A stretch of 64,000 bases of DNA from Diploscapter coronatus (Eukaryota; Nematoda; Chromadorea; Rhabditida; Rhabditidae): NCBI GenBank assembly GCA_964036155.1, contig OZ038422.1, positions 39,765,201 to 39,829,200 on the forward strand, written 5' to 3'. The notes beneath the pieces were generated by a model. It saw nothing but the letters and a program-made list of their open reading frames with translations. It was not told the origin of the DNA and did not search any database. Positions 39,061-49,300 of this stretch are shown here, one piece after another (the first letter of the stretch is position 1; the number at the start of each line of letters is the position of its first letter). Both the position numbers and the translations under genes were made by a program.

Positions 39061-40131
39061 TTATGCTATGCTAATTAATCCGACTTCTCGCCATTTATTC
39101 GTTTGCGGATCGTATTCCTCGATTAAATTACAATAATTTCTACATATATAGTCTTGAAATCTAAGTTAACAAATATTTCATATAAAGATGCAAAATTTTA
39201 GCTCACCCTCCGATTGCATACAATTTTCCATTGGCGGCAATGAGCGAATGATACTGTCTTGCATAATTCATCTTAGCGATTCGAGAAATTCGACTGTCAA
39301 CTGGGGCTGAGGGATCGAAACACAGACAAGAGTTTAATGTATTAAAAAAACTAAATATATAATGATACATTATTTATCATCCAAAATTAACAACTTTCGT
39401 CCTCCAGTTATATAAATTTTTCCATTTAGCGATGCAGCTTTGAATAAACCTTGTTTTTCTGGAATATCTTCAATTTCAACCCATTCCCGTTCATCGTCTG
39501 ATAATCGGTATATTTTTCTAATTGCATAACCATCAATAACTGAATATCCATAATTACAATAATGAAAATGCTATAATGTGACCGTATAAAATTCCATCGC
39601 ATGTTATTGTTTGAGCACAACTAATTGGAAAAGGAAAAGCAGGTCCTGTCTGCCATTTTCCATCTATCAAAACCTGAATTAATTATTTCATAGACTTTCA
39701 TTCGATCTTCCTACATCAACGCGATTCGTATCTTTATGCGTTTTAGGATCCTCTCCACCCAAATAATACAATTTGTCCTTGAAATAAGCCACAGGTGCAT
39801 ATTTACGCCATTCAGGAGGATCTGGGCCTGTAAAATTCTTTGAATCGATCATTCATGGATTTCTTGATAAGACCTCTTGAAATTTTCCGAGTATTCAAGT
39901 TAAATATTTCAAATGATTTAATGCCATCTCTATTGCTAATTGCAAAAATCTGAATTCAAAGAAATTATTTCAAATAACGAACATAAGAATTTACTTTATT
40001 CTGTGTAGTTGCTACTTCATATGTCCAATACCAATTTTGAAATTTTGTAATCTCTTCTACTGAGCAGGTATATGCATTGAACAAGTATATTCTTCCTTCA
40101 CATTGACTTGTATAAATACTTGGACAACAAA
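39061..40131 (-). CDS. Kelch-repeat paralogue 2, signal-peptide exon not found
   Basis: This is a diverged duplicate of the secreted kelch gene at 31063-32380, with the same exon order. Exons encode GRIYLFNAYTCSVEEITKF, FKDKLYYLGGEDPKTHK, a DDEREWVEIEDIPEK blade, GKIYITGG, GKLYAIGG and a last exon EEYDPQTNKWREVGLISIA before TAA at 39061-39063. Frames stay open if the same 43-46-bp introns are removed. The exon beginning at 40131 (VCCPSIYTSQ) has a proper TTTAG acceptor, but no signal-peptide exon is visible upstream where the parent has one, and one donor (GAG then GTCTTA) is weak. It may therefore be a gene with a diverged first exon or a decaying copy. The shared 3' flank shows it arose by segmental duplication. 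Confidence 0.6.
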
Positions 40132-40538
40132 CTAAATTGTTACGAACCGTTTCAAAGTCTCCTACTTAGCTTTCAACATAGTTTCTTACGATAAAATAGA
40201 ATTTTATGCGAATTATTGAATGAATTGTCTCCACTCATTTGCAAATTATTGATACTTCGGGCTAATTTAATCATTGCATTGTTAATCAATAGTATTACGT
40301 CTGGTTTCTGAAACTATCACTTCCATGTTAGTAATGAATTATTTATTTTTAAAATACAAAAAGACATTTTGGATCACCCTCATCAAATCCTCCAACAGTT
40401 TATGATGGATTAAAGCTTTGCAGTAATTTTTAGACAGGAATCATGCATGAGGAGAGGCCCTGTCGCTCCCTTTTTCTAATGAACAAGAAATGACGATTTG
40501 GGACAATGTTCAATCGTTTGGATGTATGCAAATCTTGA

Positions 40539-41300
40539 TCATGAATTCAATTGGCGAAAAAATGTTAGCAAAAGTGAAAATTCGGAATCCGTAATCAACC
40601 TTACATAATAACTTGGCGATTGAGAAGTTGATACCTCTTTCATAGCTTTCTGAATTGGAGGTTCCTCGAATTCGATTTCCTCATTCTTCAACCATTTGTC
40701 GAAAGCATCTGGGTTATTTAACATTGGCTTTATGCTCATTATGATTCGAGCAAATTCTTCTAAACTCATGAAATAGCGTTATTCCAGGTGTATTTGCATT
40801 ACCTAAATCGGTATATTTCTCAAACATTGCAGTGATAACGTTCTTAATATGATCATTCTGAAAATCGTAGAAATCTGGCATCTAAAATTCCGTTGGCATT
40901 TCTTATTGATAAAAATGCTTCTTGGTTTACCCTCGATCGGTCCACTAGAAAACGCCATTTTCTATACTCTCTTCTTGCCTTCAATGGCATTTTGTCCGAA
41001 ATCGTATCGATGCTGTTAATTTTATCGGAAATAGATAAATCATTCGCCTTCCATAGATTTTTGACGAGATTCTTCTGTGAAACACTCAACATTTCAACAA
41101 ATGATGGTAGTTGCTAAAAGTTTTTGATAAAGTGCCATCATTTTGAAAAAAAGTAATTCGTTACAGAAAATTAAATTTGAGTTTCAACTTACGGGTTTGG
41201 AAATAGGATTTGCAGAAGTTGGCATAGACCTATCACTCATTTCGACTGAATTTGGTTGACTTCGAATGCAATCGATGCTTATCAACGGCCTCTTCGTGCA
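40539..41300 (-). CDS. Partial multi-exon gene, possibly SXP/RAL-2-like secreted nematode protein
   Basis: Minus-strand exons from 41300 encode TKRPLISIDCIRSQPNSVEM, then QLPSFVEMLSVSQKNLVKNL with KANDLSISDKINSIDTISDK and MPLKARREYRKW, then NDHIKNVITAMFEKYTDL and finally EEFARIIMSIKPMLNNPDAF to SPSYY. Splice sites are good (TTTTAG, TTTTCAG and two short introns). The helical pattern of alternating charged and hydrophobic residues is reminiscent of the nematode SXP/RAL-2 (DUF148) family, but the match is weak and made from memory. The 5' end (expected signal peptide) was not found. The frame reads on to a stop at 40539 or splices at GTAAGG at 40604. It lies inside the region bounded by the inverted 365-bp repeats. 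Confidence 0.45.
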
Positions 41301-41424
41301 CTATAAAACGAGTTAATACTAATCATTTAAACAAATTTTGGGAAGATTATACAAATGTAACATGGTGACCTAGCGGTACCTCGATTGGGTCCGCTACGAA
41401 TGACTGTTTTATGCAAACTCATAT

Positions 41425-41499
41425 CTCTCACAGTCAGAGTTCGAACCTGACCTTTCACCTCCCCGAAGTGCGCTGCTCTATCACTACGCTATGCGAGCA
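41425..41499 (-). ncRNA. tRNA-like sequence (degenerate tRNA or tRNA-derived SINE head)
   Basis: On the minus strand, CTCGCATAGCGTAGTGATAG then AGC resembles a pol III A box with D-arm. TCAGGTTCGAACTCTGA forms a T-arm with the loop TTCGAAC, a good B box. Six of seven acceptor positions could pair (CTCGCA with TGTGAG). The anticodon arm does not fold normally, so a functional tRNA is unlikely. Confidence 0.4.
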
Positions 41500-42254
41500 T
41501 GGTTGCCTAGTTGAAAGTTAGCCTGCATGTTCAACTAGTTTTTTTTTATATTAAAAAGTTGTACTGATTTAGGAAATAAATAAATGCTACATTCATGCGT
41601 AAATTAAAAAAAATCAATAATCATTAGGAACAAGAAAGCAAATTTTTGCATTGAATGAGAATTGATAAAAAGAATAGTGATGTTGAATATTTTGCGAGAA
41701 AAAATGTTATCATAAAATTATAATTTTAATAAATGGTTAGGAATTAGAAATAAACAAATGAAGGGATTTTAATTGATTGAGCAATAACCTACTCAATTTC
41801 GAGTGCCATCTCGCGTTCAAATGAGACAAGCTCAAGAGAAAGAGAGTAAGAAGTTTTAATAAATGTTTGTAGAAATGCAAACATGGAAGATGAAGATGGA
41901 ATGACAGTTCATAAGATAAAGAAAAAATAAGCATTCAAATGGTTCGAATGGCAAAAAAATAACGCAGTTGAACGATGTCTGAAAAGACTAGATTTGAAAT
42001 AGAGCAATGGAATCGTCATTTTTCTCTCAAAGCTGTTAAATATGGAAATGAGGAGAAATAAATATTGAAAAAACAGTCTTCCTTCTTCAAATAATGATTT
42101 AGAAGTGAATGTAACCCTATTTAAATGATATTCCGTATCGAAAATACAAATTGAAGCTAAAAATAAGTGAGGAGGAAAAAGAAAAAATAATCATCAATGG
42201 AAGACGAGAATTGAGAACTGAATGAAATTATGCAGGACACGGAAATGAAAGAAT
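41500..42254. other. Intergenic low-complexity region
   Basis: AT- and A/G-rich sequence with no convincing gene. A minus-strand Leu/Ser/His-rich open frame at 41737-41934 is compositional. Confidence 0.45.
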
Positions 42255-42620
42255 TGAATTCCTGCCGGTTGCTTTCTCGGGTGCTAGCGAATGCACTATT
42301 TCTGTCCATGCGGTTTGACTTGAGCCCTTAGTCGATTTGAAGATTTATTTCATCTTGAAGAATGGGACAAAAATAACAGAGCAACCGTGTTCTGCCCTGT
42401 CCGATAGAAAGAACCAAGATTTTGGGCACGTTAGATAAAGGAGGCTTGACCCTTTATCAGGGGTCAAGAAATACAATGGAAAAAGATACAGTGATAAGAA
42501 AAAATCGCTGGGTCAGGCAAATTGAGCAAAAGTTTTCTGACCAGCGAAGAGATCGAAAGATCAACACCAAAAAATTCAAAATCGATGCAAAAGTTGGTGC
42601 GATCAGCACAATGTGTTTTA
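42255..42620 (-). repeat. Right copy of the inverted 365-bp repeat
   Basis: Reverse-complement partner of 38065-38430: ATGCGGTTTGACTTGAGCCC, CCGTGTTCTGCCCT and CTGACCAGCGAAGAGATCG are all recognisable. The pair flanks about 3.8 kb holding kelch paralogue 2, the partial gene at 40539 and the tRNA-like sequence. Confidence 0.75.
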
Positions 42621-42718
42621 TCTGATGATACAACATATTTTTTATAAATTAAAACTTTCGTAATACAGAAATAAATAGAGTAATCAATCAATCTCCTTTT
42701 TTAGTATTTTTGTAAAGT

Positions 42719-42737
42719 GTGTCTGTCTGTCTGTCTG
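42719..42737. repeat. CTGT microsatellite
   Basis: Four or so tandem CTGT units with flanking TGTG. The following sequence to about 42900 (CATCCTGTGCAACGTAAC, CTTTTGGCCCAAAAACT) looks like an unclassified dispersed repeat. Confidence 0.7.
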
Positions 42738-42984
42738 TGTATCTGTGTGTTCAAGCTTATTTCTAACCACCTGTCTATCGTACCCCCATGTATGATACAC
42801 CGTTTGATAGGTCTCAGTTGCATCCTGTGCAACGTAACTTTTCCGACGACTTTTGACCTAATTTCTGGGTACTTTTGGCCCAAAAACTATAACATGCTAA
42901 TTTTGACATCGAAATTTGCAAATCGTTTGAGAGGTCATTACCGACAGTATTCGCTACTTCGCTGATGAGCTCTCGCCTCTCTCC

Positions 42985-43350
42985 TCTCTACTATCTTATC
43001 TAAGTTGAATAAATGAAAATTGATGGATGTGAGAGTTCATTATTGCTACCATCCCAATAAAAGGAGGCCGGATGCTTGGGTCTGGAAATAGACTTCACAA
43101 TGGGGCTGAAACTGAACCTTGAGAGATATGATGAAATGCTGTTGCTAAATGATGCCAAATCAGCATACTATCTCATCTAAATTAATAAGTGCGAAAAATG
43201 ATAACACATTGATAGCTCATTACTGCTTCCGCAACAATGAAACGCAGTCCCAAGTTTCGGGATCGAAACTTGACCTCACAATGGGGTTGAGACTGGGCAT
43301 GGAGAGAAATGGAAACTTTCAATTGCTAACTGATATTAAATTTGCATATT
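42985..43350. repeat. Diverged tandem duplication, two units of about 170-185 bp
   Basis: Unit one begins near CTACTATCTTATCTAAGTTG and unit two near TACTATCTCATCTAAATTA. Both continue with a GTTCATTATTGCT/GCTCATTACTGCT block, then GACTTCACAATGGGGCTGA against GACCTCACAATGGGGTTGA, then a GGAGAGAAATG/TGAGAGATATG block. Confidence 0.6.
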
Positions 43351-44026
43351 AGAAGAGCTTTGAAAATGCATAAAAGGTAGAGGATTGGTAATGAATCAGT
43401 CATTAACACTCCAATTGAAGTGGAATGAGAAGGATTGTTTTCTGATAATTTTAAATAAAAGTACTACTTCTCTATTCTGCCACTATTCTGCATCTGTCAC
43501 TCTTCTATGCCTGTCACTTCTGTTTCTGTCACTGTATCTGTACTGCTTTGTCATCTATTTCTGTTCCCTTTTGCATTAGCCGGCCTATTATTTTCGTATT
43601 TTGTAGTTTACAACATGATAATATTTGCACAATGATATTTGTGAAATAGAAGCGTATAATGCAAATTTTGAATATGTAAAACATGAAGGGCTATAAGCAA
43701 GGTGAGTTAATGAACAGGTAATTTGTAGTTTTGACTCTCGAATTTGATACAAATTAGCGGAATGCAAAATTGAATATAAAAGTAAAGAAAATCGCTACTT
43801 TAGTTTTATGATTTGATGGATTTTCAGGAGGGGAGAGCTATGAAATTAAACATTTTGATGATGTGAGAGAGTATGAGCATGAAAATGAGAAATGCAACAA
43901 ATGCAATGCATGCTAATTTTAAAATTTTGTTTTAATGCTGGAGTTGTGGTGTGTGGTGTTAGTGTTATTTTGGTATTGGTGTTGCTTTGGTTTGATATTG
44001 TCTTTGGTTTGGTAGTTTTATTTTGC

Positions 44027-44086
44027 ACTTTTGCGAAGCAAAAGTCCTAGACGAGGGAGGCCGCGAAGCGGCCGACCGAAGTCTAG
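44027..44086 (+). mobile_element. Helitron-like 3' terminus
   Basis: GGCCGC-GAA-GCGGCC (44059-44073) is a GC-rich hairpin followed by nine bases and CTAG (44083-44086), then T. That is the layout of Helitron 3' ends. A second hairpin, CTTTTGC-GAA-GCAAAAG, lies just upstream. The element body would lie to the left. No Rep-helicase coding is visible, so a non-autonomous copy is inferred. Confidence 0.5.
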
Positions 44087-44472
44087 TGTATTATATCTTT
44101 AGCATATTCAAATACCTAGAAGAAATAACGTAACTACATAATATCTGAAGCTTAAAAGGCATAAAGATTCTTTTGAATGAGAGTTCCGAAATAATATGAT
44201 ATTGGTACGTTTTCCTTTAATAATTGATCTTGCTATTGTCCTTTTCGTGTGGGATGAAGATTTTGCGTGCGTGCCTTCCAATAAGTTCACGTTAGTGCTC
44301 AAACGTTCGTTTCTAGGCATACAACGCGCGAGTTCGTTCGAAAGGCCTAGTTCACAAGTCAACTTTTTGTTTGCTTCTAAAATATGCTTCATAAGAAAAT
44401 GGATGTTGCAATCTCACATGAACATTATATAGCCCTCATCGATCTACAGAACCCATAGACCTTGAGTTTCTA

Positions 44473-46152
44473 TTTAAGAGTGAATGTCAGCAAAAACCAA
44501 AGTCTTAATAAAGGGGTGTTTCCAGGGGTCCTCAAATCGGGCTGATTCTCATATATCTTGTTCAGTTTTTCACGCTGATTCACGTGGTGTTATCCGTTTA
44601 TCATAAAAAATGATCGTATGCAGGATTACGGTAGCTTGAAGTTTTGACTGACCCGACCTCGAGAAAAAATTCATAACTTTCTTATTTCTGAACCAAATCG
44701 AATGGGGTTTTCAGTATTGGATAGCCCACGAAAAACTCTACAAATAGTGTAACTACGACCATCTGCTAGGGCCAACAGTTTCCCGCCAAAAAATTAATTT
44801 CCGAAAAAGTGACCCTGACCAACTGCAGTTTTTCAATTTTTTACCCCAATTAGAGTCCGATACCCAAGCTGGAAATTGACTTATTTTGTAGAGAATTCAA
44901 TTCTACATCTGAATATGCAAAAATTTTCAAAAAAAAGAATGGGTTTTGATACGAAAAATGCATCTGAACGCGTAAAATCAGGGTGATTATTGCATAATAT
45001 AAAGTTTGACCCTCAATAACTTTCTTATTTCTGAACCAAATTGAATGATTATTTTTTTTTATTTTGTAGATCTTGAGTAGGAGAATAAAATAAAAATATA
45101 AAGAAAATTTTTAGAAATTAATTTTGGCGGGAAAAAATTATCCGAAGTTACCCTATATACCTGTACTACGTTTACGCGTAAATGATGTTGGAAAAATTCA
45201 TCCTTTCAGTATGTTGTGTAGATTGACACGGTGAACGACTTTCGTTCCAGGACTGACTTCGGATTCACATTCGTATGAGCTCCAGAATTTTTTGAAGTGT
45301 GATGGCTAATTATTGCAAAGTGCCGTTTTGACAGTAAATTTCAAAAATTCATATCTCCCTGTGTGTGCACATTCTAGAATAAGTTCTGGAACAAAAGCTG
45401 ATCAACTTGAAGAGCTCTACAAGATTTCATAGAAAACTTCGACGTTAACTCACATTACACTTGTAAGCACAGTACGGGTATATAGGGTAACTTAGGCTAA
45501 TTTTTCTCCGCCAAAATTAATTTCTAAAAATTTTATTTTTATTTTTCCCATATTCTTCTCGACAAGATCTACAAAATAAAAAATAATCATGAAATTTGAT
45601 TCAGAAATAAGAAAGTTGTGGGGGGTCAAAGTTAGAACTATGCAATAATTACTCTGGTTTTACACGTTCGGACACATTTTTCGTTGCTTGGACCATTCGC
45701 TTTTTTGAAAATTTTTACATATTTAAATACAGAATTAAATTATCTACAAAATAAGTCAATTTCCAGCTTGGGTATCGGACTCTAATTGGGGTAAAAAATT
45801 GAAAAACTGCAGTTGGTCAGGGTCACTTTTTCGGAAATTAATTTTTTGGCGGGAAACTGTTGGCCCTAGCAGATGGTCGTAGTTACACTATTTGTAGAGT
45901 TTTTCGTGGGCTATCCAATACTGAAAACCCCATTCGATTTGGTTCAGAAATAAGAAAGTTATGAATTTTTTCTCGAGGTCGGGTCAGTCAAAACTTCAAG
46001 CTACCGTAATCCTGCATACGATCATTTTTTATGATAAACGGATAACACCACGTGAATCAGCGTGAAAAACTGAACAAGATATATGAGAATCAGCCCGATT
46101 TGAGGACCCCTGGAAATACCGACTTTGGTCTTTACTGACATTTACTCTTAAA
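44473..46152. mobile_element. Foldback element of 1.68 kb with inverted arms of about 690 bp
   Basis: The ends are TTTAAGAGTGAATGTCAG and its near-inverse CTGACATTTACTCTTAAA. The left arm (44473 to about 45172) and right arm (about 45465-46152) are reverse complements; the outer 450 bp are nearly identical and the inner parts more diverged. A loop of about 290 bp remains. The inner blocks (CCCTATATACCTGTACT, CTCCCTGTGTGTGCACATTC) recur in the second foldback at 51385-52674. I see no transposase. A solo arm lies at 38491. Confidence 0.8.
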
Positions 46153-46336
46153 TTGTCATACTTTAGCAATAACAGTCATTTAAAAGTAGATACGTTTATT
46201 ACTATTATAAAATTAACAAAGATTTCTTTAATTTTGTTTAGATTGAATTTTTAATATCTATGTGAATACATTTTTATGAATAAATATTAAAAAATTAAAA
46301 TATAAATTTCTGATTTAGAATTATATTTTTCAGAAG

Positions 46337-49300
46337 ATGGGTCATTTGAAATTCCTATCAATCTTGCTATACCTGCTTGTGATGTTGAGCCAGTTTCGAG
46401 ACGCCATAGTTGCGTGCACGAGTATAGTATCTCTGAAGAATTTTGCGTCACTTTTACGGCGCTTTTGAAGCGCCGTAAAAGTGACGCAAAATTTTTCAGA
46501 GCTCGTAAGGAGATTTTCTCTAATTATTCCTTGACAATATCGTGCTGATAATTACTTTTATTAATTAAATTTCAGTTAAATATTCCAAATATTCCAAACT
46601 AGACTTCGGTCGGTCGCTTCGCGGCCTCCCTCGTCTAGGACTTTTGCTTCGCAAAAGTGTAAAACAAAACAATACCAACACCATTTGATTTACAGAGAGT
46701 ATAATATAAATTGACAGATGTTGTAAAAATGCCAATTTTATACTCAGAAACTCCTGCTCCAACACAAACAACTGCCTACATAACAGCGTAATCTAGTGTT
46801 TTTATATGCAAGCATTATGACCTTGCCGCACAATATTGACATTTAATTTTGAACTTTTTCGCAAAAGTTGCATACCAATTTTGAAGAAGGCTTCATTTTT
46901 GTCCTTTTCACTGTCCACTGCTCTTTTTCGTGTTTTAGCTTTGGAGCGCATTCGCTATTCGTACCGAATATTAATGGGATAGACGATATAATGGAGAATA
47001 CGGGCCTCTTGTAGTTTTTACCCGATTTTTCACATGGTAAAAACTACAAATGATGCAATAAAGAGTAACTTATTAGAGAAGAAGAAAAATGGGTAATTTC
47101 TGCAAGAGTAACCAGGGGGTAACTAGTACAAGAGGCCGTGGAAATGGTAACTTTTTATTTTCTTGATCCACTTGAAGTTAAGAGTTTCTCAATAAAATTG
47201 TGAAAAATCTTGTGTAATGTTTCATCCATTTAGGCTCAGAAGCATGCTCAGATGGATGGACAAATTTCAACGGATATTGCTACAAAGTGAGTAAAAACAA
47301 TGTCTTAGGATAAATTAAACTGAAACAATATCCAGTATGCGTATTATTTTTAGGGAGTTGTTGAAAAAAAGACCTTCCCAGATGCCGAGGCCGCTTGCGT
47401 CCAATGGGGCGGACATCTTGCTTCAGTTCATTCGAAAGAAGAGAATGATTTTATTTGCAGTGAGAAAGCTTAAAAATCTAGAAATGAATATTTGGTTATT
47501 TTTAAATTTCAGATCTGACTGTAACCGGCGAAGCACAACTACCAGAAGGCATGACTTGGATTGGCCTGAAGAAAGATAACGTCGATAGCGCTGAATGGTA
47601 TTGGACGGACGGCACAAAGTTGGATTATACAAATTGGGCTCCAGGAGAGCCCGCTCTTCCGTCCGAACTCTGTGCCGAGGTAAAAAATTGATTATTATTA
47701 TTGATGGAATATTAGGCATTTCTGAGTTCTAAAAAACTTGAATTCCTTTGACATGAATCGATTTCAAAATTCTTACAATCAATGTTTACTATATTCCGAA
47801 AAAGTTATAATTTTTTTTCTGTGGCGATATTCTTTGCTGCTAACTGCCAGCTCTTCATATTTTTACCTTGGGCTGGCAGCTAGCAACTCGCAGTTAAGAA
47901 GCAAAGAATATTACGACTGATTTTTCTTTAATTATTTTTTCAGATGACTTCAGACCCTAGCGTATACAATTCTGACCATCACAAAAACTGGGACAGTTAT
48001 ACCTGTGATACAGTCATGCGCGCCTTTGTATGCAAGAAAGTGAAAGGTACGAACAATTCGAATCCAAGAGATCTCATCGATACGATCATCGCATCGAAAA
48101 TAGCGAAGCTTTATATTTTGAGACTCAAATTATGACCCATTTTTGATCCCCAACTTCAAAAATCCACTGCATTGGATATGCTGATTTTATCGACGAGATC
48201 TCTTCGGATTCGAATTGTTCGTACCTTTCCCGCCATTTTGGTACCAGATTTGGATTTTTTTCGTAAAGAAATAGCGATGTTCCGTTTCCGGAAAGTTCCG
48301 ATTCCGGAAGGTTCCGGAACAAGTGGCCGAATCGGATTTTAACCAACAGATTCGGATTCTACGGTGTCGAAAACTTCTATAGGCGAATTATTAGTGCATT
48401 GCTGCAGAAATCAAGCCTAGGCACAATTTTATTTGAAAAATGTCATTTATAAGACCGGTCAAAGGCTGGAAACGGACCACCTGTACCTGAAATGTGGCGG
48501 AACTTGCTTAAATTTATTTTTTACATCATTGTATGGTATATTCCTACATATTACAGTAAGAAATTCCGAAATTCCATGTGAAATCACGAAGAAACAACGA
48601 TAGAAGCGCTATGCGACATCAGGCCTATACTAGGAAACTTGGCGCCCGTCGTTTACGCGTAAAAACCCGCATGGGAATAAAATTTTCATATGATTTTTCT
48701 CGCCGTGAAACAAGCTTTCAAATGATATAGGTCTTGTCCGGTAATTCGCGTTACTTATGATGATCATTCCTTGTTAGCTTAATTTTTGGGACTCGCGCTT
48801 TCATATCTTCGAAAGTGGCAGCTTAGCGAGCAAAATGCCACCATTGGTTTTGTGAACTCCCACTTTTAAAAATTTTAATTCGAACTGAAAGTCTGCAGAT
48901 GCCTGAATATTCTATTTACAGAGTCTTGTTCAACATGTCCCCAAGAAATTCCGCTGGTGTCATCAGTGAGTAAAATTACAATCGAATTTAATATTAATCT
49001 TTTATATTTATACCCTTTTGTTTCAAACGACTTGATATCTAGCTTGCCAAACCGTATGGTTTCTTATCTCTTTAACATAAGCAATTCATATCGTCATTCG
49101 AGAGAGCCTGCAACTTAGAGAGGGAAAAACAAACTGGTTTGGCTAGCTAAGTTACCAAGTTGTCTGAAATAGAGGGTATATATAGTTCTAAGATATAATG
49201 GGATCAAAATTTAGACAACTCAATGTTCTTCTTCACTACCTGGCGTGATCAGCAGCCTTTATCACACAGAAAATACAACAGGAGACGATAGCATCTGCCA

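Noticed and set aside
41425..41499. Functional tRNA gene
   Set aside because: The T-arm and A/B boxes look good, but the anticodon stem does not form and one acceptor pair is lost, so it was kept only as tRNA-like.
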